The translations under genes and the position numbers were made by a program. Below the pieces are notes generated by a model. The model saw only the letters and a program-made list of their open reading frames with translations. It made no database searches and was not told the origin of the DNA. A stretch of DNA of 64,000 nucleotides, taken from Vitis vinifera. Its lineage: Eukaryota; Streptophyta; Magnoliopsida; Vitales; Vitaceae. Positions 50,472 to 62,943 of the stretch are shown here, in pieces (position 1 is the stretch's first letter; each line of letters opens with the position of its first letter). The stretch lies in assembly GCF_030704535.1 (NCBI RefSeq), contig NC_081819.1, positions 18,324,001 through 18,388,000 on the forward strand, given 5' to 3'.

Positions 50472-53400
50472 GGGCATGCGCATGTCTGTGTGCTTGTGCA
50501 TGCATGTGTACAAACATTTTCTTCCATCCTTTTTATAAATTGTGCATATGAAACAAGTGAATGTCACAATGTATGATTCTATCATAAATAGGCTTTTGGA
50601 ACCTTAGATTAGCTTTGCTTTTGAAATTAATTACCAAGCTGGAAAATTTACATAGATTATATATCCAGAGAAGACGCCTAGCAAAAAGGGGCACTAGATT
50701 TAGGGGAACAAATCTAGTATAACTAAGCATACGAGGTGCACCAATAGATATATGCCCCATTGTAGTATTTACTTATAGCATTCTATTTGTGGCTCAAGTT
50801 GTACATAGATGAAGGCTCTATTCCTTTAATTTATTTTGTAGATTGGTTGGGTTTTGGTTGAAGGAAGGAGTAGTTTTTTGCCTTCCCTCTTTTTCACTGT
50901 CCCTCCGGTGCCCGTTGTATATGTACTCAGATGCACTAGTTCTTTTGCTGCTTTTAATATACTCTTTTTTGCTGATCAAAAAATTAAATTAAAAAAAAGG
51001 TGTTTACTTATGGTATTCTCCCAATTATTAAGGTGGGAAAGAGAGTACAAGGGGATGAAGAAACATCCTTAGTAATGCAAAATCTACAATTGAAAAAATA
51101 GATAATTTCTACACCGGGAAAAAGGAATTAAACCATGCATGACTAGAAATTATCATTGAAGTCTTCTAGAACTAATCCTTCTCCATTATTGGCTTCTAAA
51201 TTTGCACTTCTTGCAATCCAATGTGAATTGACAAATCAATGATGGCCTAGCCTTAGACGTTACAAAGGACAATGCTACCACATTGAGTTTGTTGCTACAG
51301 GACCTAAATTATCTAACAGGCTTTCCAAGTACTCATGAAGCATATTGTCCGAAAAGGGCTTTCTTCAACCAGGAAAACAACCTTTCGGACAATCCACCAA
51401 TTCACTCGAGTGAGACAGAGGAGAGAGTGAGATTCCGTGTGTAGGTCCAAAGTCATGATACCAATTACTAATTCAGGAGGTCTTCAGATGGTTTAGTTGC
51501 ACCATCTTAGGTTGGTATCAAGCAATGCGCTTAATATTATGGTTAAAAAACTTGAAACAACTTCTAAAAAACTAATGATTTAAAAAAAAATAAATGAATA
51601 AATACAAAATAGATAAACTCAATTAAAAAGCATATGCCACATTTGGCATTGTTTAAATAAAACTAAAGACATGAGTTCGCATTGGTTTATGATAATTTTT
51701 TATAGGTATTGGTTTATACTGGCTCGAACTCATCACGGTGAGGACCATTCCTGTTATGACACAGCCCGGTCAAATCTGACTCAGCTGCTTTTTTGAACCA
51801 TGTTTGCAAGAATCTCATACCCCTTCTCTTCAAGAACCTCATATCGCATCTTTGCAAGAATCTCGTATCACTTCTTTGCAAGAACTTCATATCGCTTCTT
51901 TACCACATTTACTTACATTCAAATTTCTCGTTCAATCACAAGCCCTTGGACACATCTCTGATGATAACTATGTAATAAGATCAGTAAGCTGTTATGTCTG
52001 CTCTAGCAGCATCCTTGAAATATGATGAGAATACAAAAATATGATGCCAATTGATGTGATCTCCAATATCTCACACATGATAGTCCTTAGTTGCTCCTTT
52101 AGCAACTATCAAAGTTGTGCTGCTTCCCTCATGTAAAAATTCTATTTTTTTCTGTTTTAATGATTATAAGTATCAAAACTTTGCTCTACTGTTAACATTT
52201 GAAACAGATAATATATTTTTCACCTTCATTTTGAGCGTAAAAAGAGGTTTTGCAGAATGTGGTTATGCTTCAATAGCTGTTGTGGTGAAATATGGTGCTA
52301 ATATTTGAATCGCTGCCAATGAGCGTTTTTTTTTTTTTTTTTAAGAGGAAGTGTGGAGGGGCTGGATGTCCCTTCTCGAAATTATTGAGCAAAAGCAACA
52401 GTCAAGAAAAAAATATGAGTTTGAACAAGAGAGAAAAAAGCTGTAAAAGAGGTAGAAACACCTGGAGGATGTCCAAATAATTTTTTCTTCTATTTCAGAA
52501 TGGTTTAACATAATATACATGTTGTTTAGTAATAACCAGGCAAATGATATCTTATATTCCACTTAGTTGCTCTTTTTGTTACTTTAGCAGGCTTTGTCAG
52601 ATGCTTTTTATTCTTTGTATTTATCAAAATTTCTCAGGCAAAGCAGGTGTGGTCATGGTGACTTGAAGTCCTGGCTAACATTAATTATTAAGTTACTTCT
52701 GTATTCTAAGAGTCAGGCTTTCTATACCTTACTATATCAAACTTTCCATGGAAGATATATGATCATGTTGACTTGAACTCCTGCAATTATTATGTGTCTA
52801 CTTGGGACATATGAACATTTGTACCTACACAATATAAATCACGAGCCTATCTACTTGATTTTAATTCTTGGTTATTGGATTACCTTTTTTGTAACTTTCT
52901 GTTGGTTTAAAAATAACTGAGTCTTTTGTTCTGAATTGAACAGGTAGAATACCTCCCTGTTATTTCACCTCTTGAAAATAAAAAAGAAAATGCTGTCCAT
53001 TTTGCAAAGCGGGTGAGTACATTGTGATAGGTTTTGATTCTTGCTGCTTGGGTGGATAGATCAAATATTTATTTCTAAGTTTCTTAATTAAATACATGAT
53101 ATGCTTGTTAGCTAGTGCAAAACTTACATGTAAAAGATCTGTTAAATCCTGTGTACTTGCATTGCTTCATCCCCTTTTTGGTAGGCCCTTCTAGTACACT
53201 TTGTAACATACACATTGTTGGTTAATGATATATATACTGATTAAATGGGAAAAGAAACCATAAAAATGGAATCCTCTTTTACTAAACACACATTCTAAAT
53301 TTGATGCGAGGGCATCATGCTCTCTCAAACTTCTGCAGTTCTTGCAATACGTACAGGTTCTCTCTGCCATATCCATGCCCTAGAATCTTTTCTATTATGA

Positions 53401-56400
53401 ACATCCCCAGTTTTCTTGTCATTTTCACTATGGGAGGGTAGCTATGTATTATCCTTTTTCTTCCACCTGTAGGGCCTCCAATATATGTTGGGTGCTTGAG
53501 CTGGTTTTACCCTTTATATTATTGATGTAATTAAAAGGTATTGATCAAAGCTTTCCTGGAGTCTTGTACTAGGGCACTAATGTCCTATCTACAATAAGCG
53601 GCATTTTCTTGAGAGTACAGAAAAATTGACAACCTTTGAATGGGGTTTCCATCATTCCAGTGATGCCTGCGGATTCCTATGTTTAATGTACAAATGGATA
53701 TTTGTATCCAAGTCAAATGCCAAAAATGCTAGAAGATGAGTTTAATTATTGATATTGAAACTGTTCTGGTGTAGCAGTGAATTTTCGTACTCAAAGTTTC
53801 ATAAACTATTAAATACTGGGCAACCTTTTGGTCTGTGTGCATAAATTGGACTAGTTGCTGTATTTGTAATTCATTTTCTTTCTATTGATGCCATCCATTA
53901 TGGATGTGAACATATACATTGTTAAAAGTTACCTAGGCATATTTCCCTCTCTGTGATTCTGTTTATAGTGTTATAAGTAAATTTTTTTATTCCTAAGTCC
54001 ATCCCTTTGGATGTATGCAGACTAGTCATGCTATTGCAACTGCACTAAATGTTGTACAAACATCTCATTCATATGGGGACTTAATGCTTCTCACTAGAGC
54101 ATCTCAGTCAAAACAGGTGCACATTCTTCCTCACTGTGTTATTTCTGTAATCTATCTTGCAAATAGGTTTCCTATGGAGTCAAGATCTCTGTGATGGGAA
54201 GGCAGCTTAGATTCCATTTGATCACTAGGCCAATGTTAACCCCTATGTTTAAAGAATATGTTAAGAAATTCACAAATTTCATATGGGCACATTCATTAAG
54301 CAGTTTGGCTGGGTTCATGCAGCTCTAGTATTCCTGATTCAGGAATATATTTGTGCAAGAAGCCTTTATTTGGTTGCTTTACACAGGAAAGCCAAGGATT
54401 GTTAAGAGAGAGGGAGAGAAGGGGAATGATTTGGGTTGGTGGGGGGCAGGTTTTGGTGTTTGGTTTATGGAGGATTGATTGCAATTATTTGTGTTAGAGC
54501 ATGATATACATTGTGAGGCCATTTTTTTTATAGGCATTAATGTAATTTTATAAACATTGTGGGCCCAATACTCAACCAGCTTTTAGAAAAGTAACTATCA
54601 TGGTATTTAGAGCACGATAAACATTGTGAGCCCAAATCCTAAAAATTTAAACTTTTAGGAAAATTGGTAACTCGATATGGTATTAGAGCTCTTGTTAACT
54701 TGAAGTATTAGGTTCAAGTCCTTCAACCATTATTCATTTTGTGTAATTTTCTGTGATCACAAATTTGTGATTTTTGTATAGCTTGATATGCTATAGATAC
54801 ATTGCGAGCCCAAATCCCTAACATCTTAACCTTTTAAGAAAGTTGGTAACTCAGCAATTTGCATGTTTGATGTGATTTGTGTAGCCTCATATTTCTAGAT
54901 ACTAAAAATAGCATGTTGAGTTCTATTTTTTTTATAAAAAGAAAAAAGAAAAACTAATAATGGAGAGTTATTTGCTTAAATTTTTCAATGTTGAGCTCCA
55001 CAATGCTGAAAAGTATGTGTATGATTACTCGAAATGAAAAATGATAATGTTCTGTATTTTAAAGATGAGGATTAGATCAAGTTGAGGAGCCTTGGTTGTG
55101 CAGTCTATCTTGAATGGAAGTCTAGGATCTTTCTTTGTGCCTTGGTTGTTCGATCTATCTTGAATGGAAGTCTGGGATCTTTCTGTGTCTTTGTTAAGGC
55201 TCTAGCCCAAATTGGTTTAATATACACTTTTGGGGCATTACATGACAATTTAAGCTTTTGAATCAAATGATGGCTTAACACAGTGTCAAACCCTTACTAT
55301 TTGAAAGGTTATGAGGTCAAACTTTATTGCATGTTTCTTTCCCCTATCTATTGGGCCATGCAAGTGAGAGGAGGCTGCATGTGAGGTGGAGCGTTTGTGC
55401 CTTAGCTCAAGTTAGTTTGATATATATTACTACCTAAAAATAGGGTTTTCTTGCCATCTATATATTTTCCATTATCTCTTTCATATCTGATGTATTTATT
55501 CTCTCTGGGGTATGGATTTATCAATGAAGGTAACCATACATATTTTGAGCCATGAACATAGGCTTGGTTTGAACCATTTATTTCTGTGTCTTCTCCTACT
55601 CAACAATCTCGACTCAATTGAAAAGTGGGTCTAATGTGCTCCCAAAGTGCTGGGAAAGCACATAGTGCATATTGCATTGGTGTCCAAGATCTACTTTTAG
55701 AAAACTGCTAAGGAACTGACATAAATGCTTCAAATGCATTGTTGGTGATGTCATCCATTCAGAAAAGTGCTTGTACCTACCCTTAGAATGTCAATTTGGC
55801 TACCAGAAAACTTCTTGGTACAGGTTTGGAGACAGATTTATGCTTCATGGAACTCTATGTTGGTGCATCTTTTTGCTGCCTGGGTTGTTGAATGGTTGCA
55901 CTTTACATGTTTTTATTATGCCTACTTTTATCTGAATGATTCTATGGTCCTAATCATTTTTCACTAATATGTTACCATTACTATGGTTTGCAGGAAAAGC
56001 CCTCAAGTTATATGGTTGAAATGGCAAGGGTGGAATCGGTGAGTTTACATTAAACTGAACGTGAACTAGTGCATTGTTATATGTGGAAAAACAATTACTT
56101 TGGGTTGTGTAGTTTGAACTCGTTCTAGTACTGATAGTTAACAACTTCCCTAGACTGGGAAAGGGTCAAGATGAAGAGGGTAGAAGCACCATCTTTTATA
56201 GGGAACTAAATTCATCTTGTACCTTAACAGCCTTAATATATTCCCTATGTTTGCAAATCTCATTGGACATTCTGATACATTTAGTGTTTTAAATGATTGC
56301 ACTTACCTTATACCATTTCTAGATTTTGTGAAGGAAAGAGCTTTTAATTAAGTTTTATGATTCTTGAAAAAGAGGCTTTGCTTTTAATAAATTTTAGTCA

Positions 56401-59400
56401 ACTTTATTCCTTAATTTCAAGATGATGAAAATTTTCACTTGTGAACAGTGATCTAGTTCATATATAATATGTTATTATTAGTTTCTAATATGCTACTTGC
56501 TGGACTAAAAGGAATGATGGGCTGGATTCTATATTTTGTTTTTCAGTCATTCCATTTAAGCACCTTGGAAGCTGTGGACTTTCTGGATACATTTCTTTCC
56601 ATGAATCCAGATCCCAGGTAATGTTGAAACATATTCTGGTGAATAATTGAAGAAAATGTTGCTTTTCTATCTTATGGAATTAATGATTCCAGTTTTAGAT
56701 GTATACCATTTGTTGTCTTGGCTGCTGTTGAGAAACCATGCATGATGAATTTTTGCCCAATAACTGGTTGAAGCTGTATTCTTTTATGGTTATTTATGAT
56801 ATCACAGTTTCACTTGTATGTGTCTGGCAATTAGCATGCCACTGTGCTTGTTGCTGTGTGAAGGAATGAAAATTAAGAAATAGATAATTTTTCTGGAGCG
56901 GAAGCACAAGGCTTTTGTTGGCTCTTTTCTTTGCTTTCCTTTTTCAAAAGATCCTAACATTTATTTTGTGGTGGTGGTGGGATGCAGGCAGCCAATTTTG
57001 GTCTAGCATCCATCCTACTGCCAACCTTCTCCATTCTGTGGCATAAGATCAGTGGATAATGTGTCTTAACCTGTGGTGCAAATTAATTTTTGGTATCTCC
57101 TTTTTCTTCCATTAAAATGTATGTATTATTGGTTTTTGTTATTGTGGGGAGGACTCCTTATCCTTCTCATGTTCTTTTTACCCATAATACATATTTTGTT
57201 TCTGATACAAGAACGTATATATTGATATTTTTGAGTTGACTCTGGAGTTTCATATTCACGTAAATGGGTGCATGGATTCTCCTTTCTCATTCACAATCAT
57301 TAAAACTCGTTGTGTAATTGTCGTGCTAGGCAATCTTTCTGTGGGGATGAACTTTATCCTTTTGGTCTGTTTCACAACAAATGCTAGCAATTTATTTTCT
57401 GTCAAGTGAAAAGTGGCTTCTCAAGTTGCAGCTTCTGCATTTGTGACTTCTATAGTTTACACTAGAATGCTTTGCAGAACTTTTGGTGTGGAAACCATGC
57501 ATCTAAAGATATCTTAGTGACAACGAGCTTAATGTTGTTTCTACTAATGACCTTGAAAAGGCTTTACTTTTTGAGTGATGTTGATTCATACTGTAAAGTT
57601 TTTACTAATGCAACTGATGTGTACTCTTTCTCTTTGGTCACAGTGGATGTGTTAAAATCCATGACTTCTTTAGGGTGCTACGACTGAAGCCATGTTATCT
57701 TTCTGAGAAGGTCTGTTGCCAAAAGGATTGTGTTGTTTCTATAACCTTCTGATATTTAATGCTGATGCAATTTTCTTTATGCATATACTATGTCAAGTCC
57801 TTTTCTTATACCATTTAGTTTACTCTTCGTTCACATTAATATTTGAACAGGTGAAACCAGATGTTCTCACTTTTTTTTTTATAGAGATGCTGTTAGAAGA
57901 CACTCAAACCATAAATATAGATGAATAATTTATTGAATAGTAAGTATGCTTAAGATGATAGATGCTTCTTAGGTGTCACATCATTGCTGAAAATTTTTGA
58001 GGAAACCTGCAAGTGTTCTGTCGATCAGTGGTTAAGGGTTTTTGTTTCTGAATAAATCAAAAGTATGAGTCAGGAATCTATGTTTCCTTCATCTCTTCCA
58101 CTTGCTTTCTATGTAAAGTTGGCCTAATTTTCCTTTTATTCTTCTGAGATCTAATGAATATGTGACATTACTATCAATGATATGAATGGTTTTTGGAGAC
58201 AACCTGAAAACTGCAATTAACTACACACACAAAAGCAGATATTGTTATTTGGCATTTCCTGCATGGATAGGATCATAGGATGTCTTGGATACCAAAAAAA
58301 AAAAAAATTCACACTACAGGTGTTCATTTTCTAAATAATTTTGACCACACCTGATAAAAAAAATTTAACTTTGATTTCTTGCTCCATAAAATCATGTCAA
58401 CTTGATGATCTCACAATATGAACAAAACAACTTGTAATAATGATTATACGATGTTTTTATATTTGTGATTAGTCATCCTTTCTGTCTCTGATTTCATGAA
58501 GATTGTGTGGATTGCAGATATTTGGATTCATTGATGTGGACAAGAGTGGAAGGGTCACATTCAAACAGGTCTCTCTCTCTCTCTTTCTAGAAGACGTGTG
58601 TCGCACATTGTTCAGAATATTAGTGTGTACATACGTGCAAATCGAGTGGTAACTAAAAAGACTTGAAATATTAACCAAATTACTAAGTAAAATATTAAAA
58701 TGGAAGCCTGGCCATCAGTGGGCTAGCTGATAATACACTGGCAATCTGCGAGGCTTTTAAGTAATCCTAATGATAGCCTCTCCATACTTAAACAATGGAC
58801 TCTCCAGATGGTGCCCTAAAGACCACATAAGTTGTTGAGTTTAAAGATTGGTAACTAATCCTAATGTTACTAAGGCTGCAACTCCTTCATTAGTACCATG
58901 AGTGTTAAGGAGCCTGATTAGTGCTCAGAATAGCATCTCCATAGGAGGTGTGAGGGAAAAACAACTTTTGACAGGACTGGAACTGTGGGCTTCGTTGTGG
59001 ACTTAACTATCAGCTGGCTTCCTTGAGCATCGTTATAGTTTCTTTTCCCTCATAAAAGGAAAATACTTATCCAAATTGCATGAGATTATAATTGCCCAAT
59101 TTCTGCAAATCCTGCATGCCTTGCATTCTGGTATTCTTTGTTAAATATCACGTGCAGAAGCATCACACTTTTCTCACTGTCCTAGAGAAAATGGGCCAGA
59201 AATTTACATGATGTCGAGAATTTCAGATATCAGTACCATAGCAGTTGACTTGTAATTATTACTTCCTAAAGACTAAAAATTGAAGTGTGCAGTACCATTT
59301 TGTTTTAGATCTAATGGGTGCTGGATTCTACTTACAATAAGCAACTAATATGATTCCCCATTGCTCATTTTTTTCCTTGAACAAAAATCAATTAGTTAGA

Positions 59401-59964
59401 TAAAATTTGTCTCACAATTGGTTTATTTGTTGCTTGCAGTTCTTGTTTGGATCAGCTCATGTGATGAAGCAGCCATTATTCCGACAAGCCTGTGAATTAG
59501 CTTTTGCTGAATGTGACTCTGATGGAGACTTGTACATTTCAGAGCAAGAGGTAAGTTGGTTTTCCTCTAATTCTAAACTTTATCTTAAGGTTTATACTCA
59601 GATGTGTTCTAACCTGCACGTTGTTTCTAAATGTGTCACACAGTTGGGAGATTCCATTAGACCAGTGATTCCAGACTTGAATGAGGATGAGGTAATTACT
59701 AATCAATATTCTGGTTCCTTCTGCTCATACTTTATCACTCATATCTTGAATATGAAAAAAGCAAAAGAAATAGCTTTTCTAACAGGGATATTGTCTCCCT
59801 TGTCCTAAGCCTTGTTACAGTGGCAATTGCAGATACAGGAGATGTTCAACTTGTTTGACACTGACAAAGATGGCAGGGTAAGCAAGGATGATTTCAGTAA
59901 CTGCCTGAGAAGGCATCCGCTGCTCATAGCACTTTTCTCACCCAGTTTGCTGCACAACGCTTAA
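47701..59964 (+). CDS. LPEAT2: Lysophospholipid acyltransferase, LPEAT2 type, with EF-hands; 14 exons
   Basis: Exons: 47701-48164, 49076-49256, 49442-49501, 50060-50223, 50311-50374, 52944-53012, 54021-54116, 55994-56038, 56547-56617, 57644-57710, 58518-58568, 59440-59550, 59644-59691, 59833-59964. All introns GT..AG; 1623 bases, 540 aa, no stop. A membrane segment lies at about residues 92-121. The acyltransferase block I is N177-H178-VSYV-E183 (Glu where most PlsC proteins have Asp), and block III is FPEGTTTNG (249-257). EF-hand-like loops lie at 433-444, 470-481 and 506-517; only the last (DTDKDGRVSKDD) looks canonical. The family reacylates lysophosphatidylethanolamine and related lysolipids from acyl-CoA in the ER. 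Length and layout match the Arabidopsis LPEAT2 family. Confidence 0.93.
48884..48914. repeat. Poly-T run in LPEAT2 intron 1
   Basis: About 30 consecutive T residues near the middle of intron 1, well before the acceptor at 49075. A low-complexity run that is prone to length variation and assembly error. Confidence 0.85.
50381..50469. repeat. Compound (TC)30(AC)14 microsatellite in LPEAT2 intron 5
   Basis: Uninterrupted (TC)n from 50381 to 50440, directly followed by (AC)n to 50469. It begins six bases after the intron 5 GT donor (50375). The long ORFs on both strands here are artefacts of the repeat. Confidence 0.95.
51802..51900. repeat. Minisatellite of about 24 bases, four units, in LPEAT2 intron 5
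   Basis: Imperfect direct units with core TTTGCAAGAATCTCATATC and a CTTC spacer at about 51802, 51827, 51853 and 51877. It lies within a long intron; the open frames across it simply reflect the 24-base period. Confidence 0.7.
54480..54860. repeat. Repeated intronic segments in LPEAT2 intron 7
   Basis: Three diverged direct segments share ACATTGTGAGCCCAAATCC or similar, then AACTTTTAGGAAA and GTTGGTAACTC (near 54510-54600, 54610-54680 and 54795-54855). Origin not recognised; possibly pieces of a dispersed element. Confidence 0.45.
55090..55192. repeat. Tandem duplication of about 50 bases in LPEAT2 intron 7
   Basis: Two direct copies, each with CCTTGGTTGT followed by TCTATCTTGAATGGAAGTCT and GGATCTTTCT, starting near 55090 and 55140. 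Confidence 0.75.
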
Positions 59965-60360
59965 CGGAGGCCCGGAATTCGGATGCAAGAGGAGATTGTG
60001 TGATGAATGGGATTGAATGTAGGTTAGAATTGGTTGATGTATTATTGTAACCCAGATGGGATTTTGAGGGGAGTAGGTTTTTTTACCCATGGAAATGCTC
60101 CCGAGTTGCAGGGATCCCTTTTCAAACTCAAGAACTTCTTCCCCCCTGTAACTGTAAAATGGTTTTTTAGGCAGTCAGCTTTGCTAAATTAATTTGGGTT
60201 TCCATTTTTATAATCGTCTCAGTATTGTATCTGAACAAAAATCATCTCAACACATAATTTGGGTTTCCATTCACATGAAGGGACCGACCTAAAACGAACA
60301 CTTGTTCCGGATCTTTTAACTGATTTTTGAAACTTTAATTCCAACTGTCAAATTAAATTC
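59965..60360 (+). other. LPEAT2 3' UTR and flank
   Basis: Follows the TAA at 59962-59964. It includes GT-rich sequence and TGTAAC strings near 60040-60160 but no single convincing poly(A) signal. No coding potential. Confidence 0.45.
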
Positions 60361-60399
60361 CAAACGTCCTATCCTATGACGTAGAGCTGGGAGTTGTAG

Positions 60400-60945
60400 G
60401 GGTCGTGCGAACTCAGTCTGGGCCCACTCCCCACCTTAGCCGTGTGTCGTCGGCTCCCTTTTTTTGGGGTTGGGCCCAGGCCACTATCATCTATGTTAGG
60501 TAGCAATGCTCCTGGTCCCAAAACAAGATAGGAACGTGCCAAGTTGATGTACATGCAATTCCATCAAAGCTAGAAAAAACTAAGGTATTGAATCCGTATC
60601 CATCTATCGTATTTTGAATTTAGGGTATAAAGAGAGGGAGTGGACCTCGGGTATCAAGTCATGAATTATCGACACGTAGCACTGATTGATTGGTGATATT
60701 ATTCCAAAAGTTTACCTTTCTTCCCCGGATGAAAGAAGGGTGATCCAATGGGGAACTCAGGCAGAAGGCACCCAAAAATAAATAAAAACAAAAAAGGGTG
60801 GGCGAATGGGAATTGACAGGCCACGTGAATGGACCCAGAGTCACGTGACAAACGTGGCGCCACTTTGTAGGGCATGGTAATTGTACTAGTCGTATTTGTG
60901 ACCACATATCATGCTAATTCATTAATTATGCCACGTTACGCCATT
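60400..60945. promoter_or_regulatory. Promoter-like island with TGGGCCC and ACGT boxes
   Basis: GC-richer than its surroundings. Two TGGGCCC sites lie near 60419 and 60472. Four ACGT-core boxes follow: CCACGTGA (60821-60828), TCACGTGAC (60841-60849), AACGTGGCG (60851-60859) and CCACGTTACG (60931-60940). These are typical plant promoter elements, but I find no gene with a recognisable product on either side within the window (LPEAT2 ends at 59964 and points this way). Confidence 0.4.
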
Positions 60946-61102
60946 TCAAGCTTCATAATCTGACACCAAACCTTTCCTTTGTTTTTTTCTTCCTCTTTTC
61001 CTTTAAAAGTTTGGAATAAAATACTTGTCCCAAAGTTGGTAAAAGACAATCTAAAAAAGCAAAATCATCTTCTACATTTCAAACACCTTTAAATTTATTT
61101 AT

Positions 61103-61137
<35 letters not shown>

Positions 61138-62085
61138 GAGTAGGCATTTCTTTATAAAATTTGATTCTCCCTTTTTTGAAAGGGGAAGGTCATCGATCAT
61201 CATTCATCCCATGTATCTCTTCCTTTACACAGTCTTGTGAAATATTATTCCTCTCCCATCTACACATCCCTCTTTGGTTTTTTTTTTGTTTTTTACATAT
61301 ATATATATATATAAATAAATAAATAAATAAAATCATACATAATTAAAATTAATTTATATTTTTTTTCATTTTTTTTCTTGGATTTTTTTGAACTAAATAT
61401 TGTCTTGAATTAAAATTTGGTCTTATGATGAGAATTTGTGATGGGGATGAAGTAACCTACCAACATGGATAATTTGATGATAAGAAATTTAGGGTTATAT
61501 TTTGTGGATGCACGTGGGAGGGGGCATGTCAAATTGAAAAGAGAATTGAAAATATTATAAAATAATTTTCAAAAATAGTTGTTTAATATTTTGTAAAACA
61601 AAAATTTATTTGGATACCTCAAAATGTTTTACCATATTTTTAAATATGTTTTAAAAATAATATTTATATATAGTTTTTTATTTTTAATTATTTTTATATT
61701 TATATAATTATTTTTTAAAACAAATATTAAAACAAGTGAAAACACTATATTTTATTTTTTAAGAATATAAGAATATTTTCTACTCTTTAATTGTTAAACT
61801 TATTTTTAAAACTGTTTTTACATTGAAAAATAGAAAATCATTTTCCCCAATAATTACTAATCACTAACTCTTAATTTGTTCACAAGGGGAGAAGTTATTT
61901 ATTTTTATTTTTAAAAATAAAAAAACATCAATAACTTTTATATTTTTACATAAAACATATTATTTTATATCTTTGAAAATTATTTTTAAAATTTTTAAAA
62001 ATAAAGGTGAAATAGGCTAAACTAAATTCACAAAAAAATAACTTGAAATTTTCAATGATTTAAATTAATTTTTAAAAATGACTTT

Positions 62086-62087
<2 letters not shown>

Positions 62088-62125
<38 letters not shown>
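62088..62125. repeat. (GA)n microsatellite
   Basis: About 18-19 uninterrupted GA units. The ORF that spans it on the minus strand ends in a Ser-Leu repeat made by the microsatellite. Confidence 0.92.
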
Positions 62126-62127
<2 letters not shown>

Positions 62128-62666
62128 CCACTTGCCCATACCAGCCCCACCCCACGCTTACCTTTGTCCGTACGATTCGAGCCCTACATGCTAGGTGGTC
62201 CAAATAGTGCTTTTTATTTTTTAAATACAAAATTAATAAAAGAAAAGAAGATAATTTCATTAAAATAACTACTTTAATTTTTATTTTATTTTTTCCACGT
62301 AATTGACAGTACATTATATACTTCTTAATTAATGTTATCCTTATTATAGATGACTTTTTTTTTATTGCTTTTTACATCAACTAAAATAATTCAGAAGATA
62401 AATTAAGTTGTCTGACATTCCTCACCCACTACATGATAAGTTAAAAAAAAAAAACAAAATTGATTAAAATACTATTATTTTATATTCAATTTTTTTATAC
62501 AATTTAAAATTGATTTTTAGAACTATTAAATTTCAAGTCACCATTAACAAATTTTCAATGACATATAACCCGATATGATAACCTCTTAAATATGTAGGTT
62601 TTTAATTAGGAATAGCTGAATTGATCGATCATCGTATGATGAATGATAACATTCTAAAATATGTTA

Positions 62667-62943
62667 GGTGGTGTTTGTTTTTTTACTTAATTCTAAATAG
62701 AATCTTAATACTTAATAGTATTAAATATTAGGTTGTTTGTTTTTGTAGTATTTTATTTCTATTAAGTATTAAAAAGTAAAAAAAATCATTGTGTTATTTT
62801 TTCTATTTAGAAAAAGCCACATATTTTGGTTTTTTCTATTTAATAAAAAGTTTATAATAAGTCATGAAAAAGTAAAAAAACAAACAACCTAAATTTTAAA
62901 GCTAAATGATTTTCAGCAAAAAGCAAAAAAAACAAACACCACC
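62667..62943. mobile_element. Tourist-like MITE with TTA target duplications and nested inverted repeats
   Basis: 277-base element. Terminal repeats GGTGGTGTTTGTTTTTTT (left) and AAAAAAACAAACACCACC (right) are near-perfect inverse complements, flanked by TTA on both sides (62664-62666 and 62944-62946), as for PIF/Harbinger elements. Inside is a second inverted pair: GGTTGTTTGTTTTT at 62731 and ACAAACAACC ending 62889. Non-coding. Confidence 0.8.

Noticed and set aside
50252..50551. ORFs on both strands over the (TC)n(AC)n repeat
   Set aside because: The peptides are just repeats of the dinucleotide codons.
60659..60907. Minus-strand ORFs of 68 and 82 codons in the promoter-like island
   Set aside because: No recognisable domain, and the frames overlap each other and the ACGT boxes.
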